9,633 bases of DNA from an uncultured Ureaplasma sp. (GTDB taxonomy: Bacteria > Bacillota_I > Bacilli_A > Mycoplasmatales > Mycoplasmoidaceae): the NCBI GenBank assembly GCA_949295235.1, contig CASFKH010000040.1, positions 1-9,633 on the forward strand, read 5' to 3'. This document shows, piece after piece, positions 1-9,007 of the stretch. Every line of letters begins with the position of its first letter. Positions within the stretch are counted from its first letter, which is position 1. The position numbers and the translations under genes are program-made. The notes beneath the pieces were generated by a model. It saw only the letters and a list, made by a program, of their open reading frames with translations, made no database searches and was not told where the DNA came from.

Positions 1-310
1 CAACATGTTTTTGCATTAGTTTTAACATTTGTGCATCACATATAATAAAAAAATTTTTATTTGTTGATAATTTTAATAATTTTCTATAATCACTAATAAT
101 TGAATTTACTTTTTTTAAAATATTAATATTTTTAGATATAACAATTGAATTTTTTAAATTTAAATAATCTTTAAGTAAATAATAATAATTTTCATTAATT
201 ATAATATTTTTATTTTTTAAAAAATCTTTAATAATATCAATATTAGATATTATATTTTTTTCACAAACAAATGAATTATTGTCATTTAATAATATAATTG
301 CTTTTAACAT
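1..310 (-). CDS. Dihydrofolate reductase-like protein with degenerate active site (partial, C-terminus beyond left edge)
   Basis: The frame is open for 103 codons from an ATG at 308-310 to the window edge, behind a good ribosome binding site (GAGGT, about 5 nt upstream). The visible part lines up by eye with the N-terminal two thirds of bacterial DHFR: first strand MLKAIILLNDNNS, a region with the spacing of the D-x-x-x-F/K helix (residues 24-34), the strand NIIIN where DHFR has VIMGR, NSIVISK (residues 54-60) where DHFR has NIILS, and FFIICDAQML (residues 87-96) where DHFR has the IGG-x-x-Y cofactor motif. The signature residues are missing: no Pro-Trp in the Met20-loop region, no Gly-Arg after the second strand, and CDA instead of GG. 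It is either a very divergent DHFR or a fold relative that has lost NADPH/folate chemistry. It sits just downstream of the transporter terminator and probably has its own promoter. The assignment is inference from pattern; the presence of a coding gene is much firmer. Confidence 0.55.
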   Translation of the reverse strand, partial: MLKAIILLNDNNSFVCEKNIISNIDIIKDFLKNKNIIINENYYYLLKDYLNLKNSIVISKNINILKKVNSIISDYRKLLKLSTNKNFFIICDAQMLKLMQKHV

Positions 311-329
311 ATTTACCTCAATTATTATA

Positions 330-358
330 ATTATATTAATATAGATAAAAAATGGAAA
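330..358 (-). promoter_or_regulatory. Putative promoter of the DHFR-like gene
   Basis: On the minus strand a perfect TATAAT (335 to 330) lies 17 bp from TTTCCA (358 to 353), a 4/6 match to TTGACA. This gives a leader of roughly a dozen bases before the ATG at 310. A second TATAAT at 329-324 is too close to the start codon to leave a useful leader. The -35 box would lie inside the transporter terminator hairpin. In such AT-rich DNA a TATAAT match alone is weak evidence. Confidence 0.35.
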
Positions 359-374
359 TTAATCCATTTTTTAT
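345..374 (-). terminator. Rho-independent terminator of the secG-to-ABC transporter run
   Basis: A perfect 12-bp inverted repeat (345-356 with 363-374) has a 6-base AATTAA loop. On the minus strand it reads as a stem with core ATGGA/TCCAT running into TTTTTT. It begins at the transporter stop codon (TAA at 371-373), so stop and terminator overlap. The stem is AT-rich, with only two G-C pairs, as is common in mollicutes. Confidence 0.7.
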
Positions 375-2551
375 TCTTCTTCATAAAATTGAGAATTATG
401 TAATTGATAATAAAATCCTTTAAAATCAAGTAATTCTTGATGAGTTCCACGTTCAATTATTTTACCATCTTTTAACACTAAAATTTGATCAGCTTTTTCA
501 ATAGTTGAAAGTCTATGAGCAATAACAAATGAAGTTTTATTTTTTGTTAGACGGTTCATTGCTGATTGCACTTCAAGTTCGGTTTTTGTATCTATTGAAC
601 TTGTAGCTTCATCTAAAATTAAAATTTCAGAAGTTGATAGTACCGCTCTTGCAATTGCTAATAATTGACGTTGACCTTGAGATAAAGATTCTCCATTATC
701 TTTTAGAATGGTTTCATATCCGTTTGGTAATTGCATAATGAAATTGTGAGCATTTGCAGTTTTTGCAGCTTCAATAATTTCTTGATCAGTTGCATTTAAA
801 TTTCCGTAACGTATATTTTCTTTAATTGTTGTATTAAATAGGAATGTATCTTGCAATACAATTGAAACATTTTCTCTCATTGAAAATTTAGTAATTTCTT
901 TTATTGATACTTCTTTATTACCAATTAGAATATCACCATCTTTAATATCATAAAATTTTGTTAATAAATTTATAAATGTTGATTTTCCGCTACCAGTTGG
1001 TCCAACAACTGCAATAGTTTGTCCTGGTTTTACATCAATATTAACATCAAATAAAATTTGTTTATTTGGTACATAACTGAAATTTAAATCTTTTACTTTA
1101 ACTGAATCGTTAGTAGTAATTGAAGTGTATGGTCTATTTGGTAATACATCTCCATCTTCTACACTTAAATCATTATTTTTATCATTTTTATTATTATGAT
1201 TTTGATTAAATAAATCTGATAATGTGAGTGTTTCTTTTGATTTGGATTCATTCTGATCAACATGAATTACTTTAAATTCTTCTTTTGTTACTTCATTTTT
1301 TTCATCAAATACTTGGAATGCTCTATTTGCACCAGCTAATGCCATTAATATGATATTTGTAATATTTGATATTTGAGCAATTGGTTGTAAAAAGTTTCTT
1401 GAAACCATTGAGAATGTTGCTATTGTTGTAATTGCAGTAATTGCAGAATTTGCTGAAGAATCTTGATTAATATGGTTGAAATCAGGTAACGCAATTCCAT
1501 TAAATCCTTTATCTACACCACTTATTACAAATATAATTCCAATAAAAGTAATAATTAAAGAAGAGAAACTAATAAAAAAGTTAGCGATTGGAAATATTGC
1601 TGATGCAAATGATTGTGCCTTTTTAGATTCATTATTTAATTTATCATTATATTTACTAAATTCATTATTAATATTTTTTTGTTGTCTATACAAAGTTATT
1701 ATTGATTGCCCTGAAATTGCCTCTTCTGCAAAACCATTTAATTCACCAATATATTTTTGATTTTTACCAAAATATGGTTTTGATTTTTTAACGATAATCA
1801 TAATTGGAATAAACATTATTGGCAACAATCCTAACATAATAAGAGATAAGTATGGACTTATTAAAAACATTGTTATAAACATGGCTAATATCATAAATAA
1901 ACCATTAACTAAAACAGTTAAATTTTCAGATAATGCATTTGTAATATTATTAACATCATTAGTGAATTTAGACATTAAATCACCAGATGAATGTTGATCA
2001 AAATATTTTACTGGTAATTTTTGAATTTTTCTAAACAATTTTTGTCTAATCCTATATCCAATACGTTGTGATAACTTTGCCATTGTTCTAGTCTGCCATC
2101 ACATTGTTGCGGCGTTCAAGAAATAGAATATTAATGCAAATCCACCAAACAAACAAAAGTTAGTAAATAATGAATTGCTAGTTACTGATTCTCCATTCAT
2201 CATTGATTGATTTTGAAGTTCTCCAATTAATTCAGTTACATATTTTAAAGTAAATATAGCAAGACAATTCATTATTACAGAAACAACTGTAATTAATGCT
2301 AATACAATTAATAACAATTTATAATCTGATAGAAACTTAAATAATGTTTTTAAAGCATCTTTACTTTGTTTTTTGCTTAATTTTGATCTATATTTATTAA
2401 TTATTTTTTGTTGTTGAGGGTTTAAACAATTAGTTTGGATTTTTCCAGATTCTAACAATCTAATAAATTCATCAATATTATTATTAATTAACTTATCATA
2501 CTTATTTGTTAATTCTATATTTGGTGATTCAAAATTATTATTTCAACTCAT
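371..2551 (-). CDS. ABC exporter, catalytic-Walker-B subunit of a heterodimeric multidrug/lipid-type transporter
   Basis: A 726-aa half-transporter: membrane domain fused to ATPase domain. UGA encodes Trp3 and Trp151, with TGG at Trp152 directly after. The start is the ATG at 2549-2551, behind AGAAGG inside the upstream gene, giving a 14-nt overlap that suggests translational coupling. A roughly 75-residue hydrophilic N-terminus precedes about six membrane segments (near 78-102, 129-150, 208-256 as two, 315-346, 368-408). The NBD has Walker A GPTGSGKST (517-525), Q-loop Gln567, Walker B ILILDE with catalytic Glu648, and H-loop His679. Its signature is LSQGQ (623-627) rather than LSGGQ. A degenerate signature here, paired with a partner lacking Glu and His, is the known pattern of heterodimeric type IV exporters such as TM287/288, BmrCD and LmrCD. 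A polar Asn/Lys/Asp-rich insert (about 417-480) lengthens the link to the NBD. The substrate cannot be told from sequence. Confidence 0.93.
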
Positions 2552-4325
2552 TTTTCACACCTTCTTCCCCCATTTGAGATAAAGCGATTTCATAATATTG
2601 ACTACAATTTTTTAATAAATTTTTATGATTATCAAATCCAACAATTTCACCTTTATCAATTACAATAATTCGATCAGCATCCTTAACTCCTGAAATTCTT
2701 TGACTAACAATCAATGTAGTTCTATCAGAATTTGAAGATTTTATATATTCATTAACTGCTTTTTCAGTAATCATATCAAGTGCACTCGTTGAAGAGTCTA
2801 AAATTAAAATTTTTGGTTTCATAATTAGTGCTCTTGCAATCGATAACCTTTGTTTTTGTCCACCAGAGAAATTAGCTCCACGTTGTTCAACAACACTATT
2901 AAATCCATCCTCTTTTTGCATAATGAAATCATATGCTTGTGCAGCTTTAGCGGCTTCAATCATATCTTCTAAAGTTGCATTTTCTTTTCCAAACTTTAAA
3001 TTTGAAGCAACAGTTCCAGAAAATAATGTAACTTTTTGAGGTGAAAGAGCGATTTTTGATCTTAGAGATTGTTCACTAATATCCTTAATATTATGACCAG
3101 AAACATTAATTTCGCCTTCTTTAATATCATACATTCTTGCTATTAGGTTAACAAGAGTAGATTTTCCAGCTCCTGTACCTCCAATTATTCCAATTGTTTC
3201 ATTTTCATTAATTTTTAAATTAATATTTTTTAGAACATATTCAGATGTATCGTGATATCTAAAATTAACATTTTTAAATTCAATATAATTATTATTTATA
3301 ACTTCACCATTTTCTTTAAATTTTAAAGTAGGTTCGTATTTTAAAATTGTTTTAATTCTATTTGCAGATCCAATTGCAATAGTGATTGAAAATATAACTT
3401 GAATAAATAATACCATTCCAATTAAAACTAATGAAATAATAAGCATTAATGTTGTAACATTAGTTAAATTTATTGAATCATTTGCTGTTCCAACTCATAA
3501 AACAATAATAGTTGTCGCACTTAATGTGAAATTGATAATAGGGAAAATTCACATACTAATTACAAATGATTTAGTTGTTATTTTTCTCATTTTTTCATTA
3601 ATAATGTCGAATCTAGAATTTTGTTTATCTTGTAAATTAAATGATTTAACAACTCTAACTCCAAGGATATTTTCTTGAATAGATGAGTTAACATCATCGG
3701 TTGCAAATTTTGCTATCTTATGATATTTGATTGCATTATACATAATGATTAGTAAAACTGCAAACATTGATAATGATATTACAATCATAATTACAGGAAT
3801 TAATCAACTTGTAGAAGAAATTGACTTTTGAGTAAATACAATAGTTATTACTCCTATAATTCCACCTAAGTATAAGAATAAACTTCTAAATCCAATTCTA
3901 AAAATGAATATGAATGCATTTTGTATAGCTTGGATATCAGTAGTTAAGGTAGTTAATAATGTAGAAGATTTAAAATGGTCAAAATCAGCAAAAGATAATT
4001 TTTGTATTTTGCTAAAGGTATTATAACGTAATTGACCAGATAACTTGATTCCAAGTCTTGTCCCCAATAACTCTCCAATAATCCCAAAAGTTAATTCAAG
4101 TACACAGATTGCTAACATTATTCCACTAATAATTAATGCTCTATGCATTACTCAGTCATGGGTATAATTGTTTAATTGTCAATCTTGAATTACACCATTT
4201 AATTTTGTTAAGATCAAAGGTAATATAATATCACAAGCAGTTTGTAATAATAAAAAAATAATAACAACTAAAAAATATCCTATGTTACGTTTGTTAAACA
4301 TAACATTTTTAGTTACATATCACAT
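2538..4325 (-). CDS. ABC exporter, degenerate-ATPase subunit of the heterodimer
   Basis: A 595-aa half-transporter with six UGA-encoded Trp (2, 49, 58, 174, 259, 278). The ATG at 4323-4325 follows a strong AAGGAGGG site by a short spacer, 19 nt after the smpB stop. Predicted membrane helices lie near 15-38, 62-86, 137-164, 174-197, 257-280 and 291-316. The NBD carries Walker A GGTGAGKST (382-390), Q-loop Gln430 and an intact signature FSGGQ (486-490). The Walker B motif is ILILDSS, so the catalytic Glu is Ser511, and the H-loop is VSQR, so the switch His is Gln542. Together with the LSQGQ signature of the next gene this gives one degenerate and one canonical ATP site, as in BmrC/TM287-type subunits. 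The partner gene overlaps it by 14 nt, so the two are almost certainly made together. The likely role is export of a drug, lipid or peptide across the single membrane. Confidence 0.93.
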
Positions 4326-4328
4326 ATA

Positions 4329-4336
4329 CCCTCCTT
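4329..4336 (-). promoter_or_regulatory. Strong ribosome binding site that fixes the start of the degenerate ABC subunit
   Basis: On the minus strand AAGGAGGG ends 3 nt before the ATG at 4323-4325. It supports this ATG over the nearby out-of-frame ATG at 4316-4318 and over internal methionines. The second codon of the chosen frame is UGA (Trp), so a standard-code reading would discard the true start. Confidence 0.75.
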
Positions 4337-4344
4337 ATATATTT

Positions 4345-4773
4345 TTAATATTTATAGCATTCTCTTTTTAAATCACGTTTTTTAATATCTTCTCTTTTAT
4401 CAAATATTTTCTTACCTTTTGCAAGACCAATTTGAATTTTTATTTTATTATTATGTCAATATATTTTAATAGGTATGATTGTTAATCCATTCTTTTGAGA
4501 TTTAAATTGCAATTTAATAATTTCATTTTTATGTAATAATAATTTTCTTGATCTATTTGGATCAACGTTAAATTGATTTCCTTGTTCAAATGGGGCAACA
4601 TACATATTCAAAATATATGCTTCATTTTTTTTTATTATTATAAATGACTCATTAATAGAACCTTGTGAGTGAGAAATTGATTTAACTTCAGTACCTGTCA
4701 AAACTAATCCAGCTTCATAAGTTTCAATAACATTATAATTTCTATATGCGTATTTATTATTAATTAAAGCCAT
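4345..4773 (-). CDS. smpB: SmpB, tmRNA-binding protein of trans-translation
   Basis: A 142-aa SmpB, slightly shorter than the usual 150-160. It binds tmRNA and brings it to stalled ribosomes. Family marks are [13 protein letters not shown] (21-33), [12 protein letters not shown] (74-85) and the C-terminal [11 protein letters not shown]...KKRDLKRE (118-138), the basic tail that enters the mRNA channel. Trp106 is UGA; without it the protein would stop at residue 105 and lose the functionally essential tail. It lies 21 nt after rnr, the usual partner order in Firmicutes and mollicutes. The sequence before the ATG has no clear Shine-Dalgarno motif (only AAGAT about 16 nt away), so initiation may rely on coupling with rnr or on unstructured AT-rich RNA. 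No ssrA gene follows within the window. Confidence 0.96.
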
Positions 4774-4794
4774 ATATAATTTTTATATTATATC

Positions 4795-6945
4795 TTAATT
4801 TACAAATTTGAAATCAATTTTTTTGGTAAATTTATTTGCTCCAATTACTCTAACTTTTACTTTTTGTCCTATTGTAAAAATTTTATTAGTTCTTAAACCA
4901 ACCATTGTAAAATTTTCAGGAATAAAATTATAATAATCATCATCTAAATTTTTTATAGAAACTAACCCTTCAATTGTATTTTCTAACTCAATAAAAATTC
5001 CAAAAGATACAATTGCAGAGATCACACCTTCATATTCTTCACCAATTCTATAAGACATATATTCAGCAAATTTAAAACTAATAATTTCTCTTTCAACTGC
5101 AATTTGTCTAATTTCAGTTAAATTACATTGTTGAATTAAGTCATGCAATTTAGTTTTTAATTTATTACGATCATTTTCGTCATAATTATCTTTTGCAAAA
5201 ACAAACATTCAAAATATACGATGAATTAATAGATCAGAATATCTACGAATTGGTGAAGTAAAATGAGTATAATCATTTAAAGCTAAACCAAAATGACCAA
5301 TATTTTGAGTAGAATATTTTGCTTTTTGCATTAATCTTAACATTAGTTTACGCAATAATTCAATATTATTATGATTCTTATTAATTTCAAGCGTTTCATA
5401 AACCTTCTTTGGCTCAATAGTGTGATAATCAAATAAAATTTTAAAATTAAGTTTTTTAGCTTCAATAATAAAATTTTGGTACTTTTTAAAATCTGGTTTT
5501 TCATGAATTCTATATATAAATGGAATGTCAAGATTATTTGCAAACAAAGTCACACATTGGTTTGCAGATATCATAAAATCCTCAATCATCTTTTGAGCGA
5601 TTCCGGTTTGTTTAATTTGAATATCAATTGGGATTCCATTTTGATCTAAAATTATTTTAGGTTCTTTTATTTCAAAATCAATATACCCATTTTTAATATT
5701 TCTATTTCTTAAAATTTCATGAAGTTGTTTTGAAATTAACAATTGATTATAAATAGATTCATTTACATTTTTATTCTTAATTGATTTTTCATAAAATAAA
5801 TTGACTTCATTGTATGAAAGTCGACATTTATTATTCATAATTGCAGGATAAACATCATAAAATAAAATGTTTCCATTTTGATCAAATCTCATATCACATG
5901 TTAAACACATTTTATCTTCATCTTGATTTAAAGAACAAAGGTTATCTGATATATTAAATGGCAACATTGGAATAACTTTATTTAAATAATAAACTGAAGT
6001 TCCTCTTTCAATTGCTTGTTTATCAATCTCTGAATCATCTTTAACATAATTGGAAACATCAGCAATTGAAACAGATAGAAAAAAATTACCATTACTTTCT
6101 TTTTTTACATAAATTGCATCATCTAAATCCTTAGAAGTTTCAGGATCAATTGATATAATTTCTCTATCTCTTATATCTCTTCTAATTTTTTTATCAAAAT
6201 CTGAAATGTGAAATTTCATATATTTTGATTCTTCAATGGATTTATTGGAAAAATTTAATGGAATATTATTTTCATACAGTATACTAATAATATCAATTCC
6301 AACATCATTACCATTACCAATTACTTTTAAAATTGATGCTTCAACATAATCTTGAAAATAAGAATCAATTTTAATTAAAAGTTTATCATTATCGGCAATA
6401 TTATCAATATTTTTAATCCTAATTTTTAAATAAAATTTTTGATCATCTGGAATAAATTCAAAAATGTTATTATCTTTTTTGATTGCAGTAACTACAAATT
6501 CAGATTTATTTCTTTTTAATACATTTATAATTGCAACTTCATCTAATTCTTTTTCTTTTTTTTCTTTTATTAATTTTACAAATTCAACTTCATCATTTCT
6601 TAATGCATTTAATAAATTTTTTCGATATACAAAATATTCAATTTGTTCCCCATTTTCATCAATACTATTAATAAACCCATCACCAACTGAATTAATACTT
6701 AAAATACCTTTATATATTTTTGAATAATCTTTTTCATAATTGATATGACCAATTATGATTTTATTGTTAATTTTAATTAATTCAGAATCATCAATCATTT
6801 TATGAATACATGAAAAAATTTGATTTTTTTTTATTTGATTATTGATTTCATTTATTTTTTTAACAATTATTCCAATTGGAATTTTTTTGTTGCCATCTTG
6901 TCTAATAACATCTAATATTAATTTACGTATATCAGTATTTTCCAT
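4795..6945 (-). CDS. rnr: Ribonuclease R, 3'-5' processive exoribonuclease
   Basis: A 716-aa RNase II/R family enzyme that degrades structured RNA, including non-stop mRNA released by SmpB/tmRNA. Domains in order: N-terminal winged helix (about 1-65), cold-shock RNA-binding domains (about 75-225), RNB catalytic domain (about 255-580) and an S1 domain (about 634-714). The Mg-binding cluster is intact: Asp267, Asp273, Asp275 and Asp276 in IDPETSKDLDDA, equivalent to E. coli Asp272/278/280/281. The RNB end motif HFTSPIRRYSDLLIHR is at 561-576. Trp579 is UGA; read as a stop it would cut off the S1 domain. The protein ends right after S1, with no lysine-rich tail like that of E. coli RNase R. The ATG lies 1 nt after the secG stop, with AGGA inside the secG end as ribosome site. 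Confidence 0.97.
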
Positions 6946-6946
6946 A

Positions 6947-7180
6947 TTATTTTCCTACAAAATAAACTACAATTGCCACAACTATTAAAATAATAGTAAA
7001 GATAAACATTGAAACTTGCAATCATTTTGTTCATCCACGATCTTTTGTTTTTTTAAAAATTTCTAAGTCTTGTCCAGCTAAACTTGCTAAACCTCCACTT
7101 GATCCTGATTTTGAAAGAAATAAGCCTATGATAAAACATAATATTGCTAAAATTGAACAAACTATAACTACTGCAATCAT
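6947..7180 (-). CDS. secG: SecG, small subunit of the Sec protein translocase
   Basis: A 77-aa protein too short for many gene finders and interrupted by two UGA Trp codons (50 and 53). It has two hydrophobic helices (about 2-22 and 55-74) joined by a small Gly/Ser-rich then charged loop (SKSGSSGG, 23-30; LEIFKKTKDRGWTKW, 39-53), the typical SecG layout. SecG sits in the membrane next to SecYE and assists SecA-driven export. The ATG at 7178-7180 follows AAGGAG by 7 nt. The order secG-rnr-smpB is conserved in Firmicutes and mollicutes and strengthens the call. It is the first gene of the minus-strand run. Confidence 0.93.
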
Positions 7181-7255
7181 AAATTTACTCCTTTTACAAA
7201 ATTTATAAATATTTTATATTATATCATTATATTATAAATATAGGAGGTGTTTATA
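7181..7255. promoter_or_regulatory. Divergent promoter region between secG and the hydrolase operon
   Basis: This 75-bp, almost pure A/T gap separates divergent starts, so both operons must begin here or be read from outside. Plus strand: TTTACA (7193-7198) with TATTAT (7217-7222, 18-bp spacer) or TATATT (7215-7220, 16-bp spacer). Minus strand: TATAAT occurs three times (7223-7218, 7231-7226, 7236-7231), but none has a convincing -35 box at 17 bp. Exact transcription starts cannot be assigned. Confidence 0.5.
7242..7247 (+). promoter_or_regulatory. Ribosome binding site that decides the hydrolase start
   Basis: AGGAGG lies 8 nt before the ATG at 7256. An in-frame GTG at 7247 overlaps this motif and cannot use it. 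Starting at 7256 places Cys at position 2, the invariant nucleophile of the family after Met removal. Confidence 0.85.
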
Positions 7256-8239
7256 ATGTGTACTGCAATATCTTTAAAATCTAAAAAAAATTTTTATTTT
7301 GGCCGAAATTTAGATCTTGATTATTCTTTTGAATATGATGTTGTTGTAACCCCAAGAAATTTTGAATTTAATTTTAGAAAAGAAGGTAATTTTAGAAATA
7401 AATATGCTATGTTTGGAATGGCATTAGTTCAAAATAATACTCCACTTTATTTTGAAGCTATGAATGAATGTGGACTTTCAATTGCAGGACTTAACTTTCC
7501 ATGATTAGCAAAATATTATGATGTTGATATTAATAAAAAAAATATTGCTCCATTTGAATTAATCCCATATATATTAGGAAAATTCAAAAATATAGATGAA
7601 GTTAAAAGCGATTTGAAATCAATTAACATAATTAATGAAGTTTTTGCACCTAATTTTCCTAATGCTCCTCTTCATTGGATTGTTACTGATTCAAATGAAA
7701 ATTCGATTGTAATTGAAACTACAAATAATGGAATGAATGTATATGACAACCCATATCATGTATTAACAAATAGCCCAAGTTTTGATTATCATTATTTCAA
7801 TATGTTTAACTATCAATATTTATCAAATCAAAGAGCAATAAATAATTTAAGTCAAAAATTAAATTTAATTAATATTTCTGAAGGTCTTGGATCATTTGGA
7901 TTACCTGGTGATGTTTCTAGTCCATCAAGATTTGTAAGAGCAGTTTATAATAAATTTAATGCATATATTGATGATGATGAAAACAAAAATATAATTCAAT
8001 TTTTTAATATATTAACATCGGTTTCAATGATTAAAGGAACCATAGCAACACCTAACAATAAATATGAGTCAACACTATATTCATGTTGTATGGATATGAA
8101 TAATATGGTATACTATTATAAGACAAGTAATAATATATCAGTTAATGCCTTTAGAATTAAAGATGAGTATATTAATTCAAAACAATTAACTATTCACAAA
8201 TTAAATTCTAAGAATGATATAAAATATTTAAATGAATAA
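7256..8239 (+). CDS. Choloylglycine hydrolase / penicillin V acylase family Ntn hydrolase
   Basis: A 327-aa protein, the normal length for this family, which cleaves linear C-N amide bonds (conjugated bile acids, penicillin V, N-acyl amino compounds). The start MCT exposes Cys as N-terminal nucleophile after Met removal. In mature numbering the catalytic set Cys1, Arg16, Asp19, Asn171 and Arg224 is present (FGRNLDLDY; VLTNSPSFDYH; GLPGDVSSPSRF). Asn79 in NECGLSIAGLNFP is the residue favoured in bile salt hydrolases, where penicillin V acylases often have Tyr. There is no signal peptide, so the enzyme is probably cytoplasmic. Trp83 is UGA and Trp141 is TGG. A mollicute of insects or plants would not meet bile salts, so the true substrate may be another N-acyl amide. 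It leads a three-gene operon with the cyclase-like and PEBP genes. The family call is firm; the substrate is unknown. Confidence 0.92.
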
Positions 8240-8251
8240 GGAGAATATAAA

Positions 8252-9007
8252 ATGTTAAATGAAAAAGAATGAGAAATAATTAGAAGTAATATAAAAAATA
8301 CTTTTTTTGAAAATAAAAATATGAGTTCAATTAAGGAATTTCCTGATAGTAATTTTTATGATCAATATTTAAGTAGTAACTCAAAAATAGTTAAACTTCC
8401 ATTAATTTGTATTAATGTTGATATTGAAAAATCAAAAAATAAAGTTAATATTTATGGTGTTGAAAATTGATCTAAAATTCTATCTCAATTTATAAATGGG
8501 ATTTCTGCAATTTTAATAAAATATGGTGCTAAAGATGTAAAACCAAATTTAGATTCTATTCAAGGTTTATTTTCAGTTAATGTTAAATCTGATATTGATA
8601 ATGTAATGGATTGTGCATTTGAAATAAATACATTCAAATATCTATTAAATTATGAATTGTCAAAAATTTTAGCTGAATTTGATTATGTTGAAGATGATTT
8701 AGAATTAAATTTCGGAATAGGAATGTGATATTCATCTGATAATTATGTAACAAAATTCATAAGTAATAAAAGTAAACAATTATTATTTATGGGAGAATCT
8801 CTAAATTATGCATATTTTTTATCAAAAAAAGCTGCAAGAACAAATTATGTATCAATTTTATTTAATGATTCTATATACAATAATTTAACTGATGAATATA
8901 GAAATAATGAAAATTTCCAATGTGTTCATTATGACAATTCAAAATCAATTGATCTATATGGAAGTAAAAGAATTTATAAAGATTTTTTAGAATGGATTAA
9001 AAAGTAA
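8252..9007 (+). CDS. Class III nucleotidyl cyclase homology protein, probably degenerate (no named family recognised with certainty)
   Basis: A 251-aa soluble protein with UGA Trp at 7, 73 and 159 and TGG at 248. Its ATG is 8 nt after AAGGAG, which overlaps the upstream stop. By eye it follows the class III adenylate/guanylate cyclase core: strand ICINVDIEKS (first metal Asp57), a helix, GAKDVKPNLDSIQGLFSV (second metal Asp101, with Lys97 four residues before it), LELNFGIGMW (150-159), then MGESLNYAYFLSKKA (180-194) and a closing ILFNDSIYNNL (202-212). The Asp-Asp spacing of 44 and the Lys position equal those of Rv1625c (Asp256, Lys296, Asp300). Asn185 matches the catalytic Asn. The transition-state Arg is Phe189 and the base-selecting Asp is Leu178, so activity is doubtful: it may bind nucleotide, pair with another chain, or act as a sensor. 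The first 45 residues have no recognised domain. The homology is inferred without a search. Confidence 0.6.

Noticed and set aside
1476..1760. Plus-strand open frame of 94 codons opposite the ABC transporter.
   Set aside because: It is antisense to conserved membrane-domain sequence, has no ribosome site and resembles no family; it is a shadow frame.
371..4325. The transporter region reads as five separate short frames, suggesting two decayed pseudogenes.
   Set aside because: Every interruption is UGA at a plausible Trp position in a continuous frame, and no shift of frame is needed. With UGA as Trp, two full-length subunits with complete domains result.
4774..4794. Internal promoter for smpB based on TATAAT at 4792-4787.
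   Set aside because: Nearby -35 candidates are poor (TTTCAA at 15 bp spacing), and TATAAT is expected by chance in this A/T-rich sequence.
5343..5543. Minus-strand open frame of 66 codons inside rnr.
   Set aside because: It lies in another frame of a well-conserved RNase R domain and is low-complexity Ile/Leu/Lys-rich sequence.
6464..6727. Plus-strand open frame of 87 codons opposite rnr.
   Set aside because: Antisense to the RNase R cold-shock domains; Ser/Phe/Asn-rich composition typical of the complement of AT-rich coding DNA.
7247..7255. GTG start three codons upstream of the hydrolase ATG.
   Set aside because: It overlaps the AGGAGG ribosome site and would bury the Cys that must become the N-terminal nucleophile.
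7613..8239. A separate gene starting at an internal TTG in the second half of the hydrolase.
   Set aside because: The break at 7502-7504 is UGA (Trp83), and the joined protein matches family length and motifs throughout.
8789..9007. A small separate gene starting at the internal ATG at 8789.
   Set aside because: It is the C-terminal third of the cyclase-like protein; the upstream frame continues through UGA codons with a better ribosome site at 8252.
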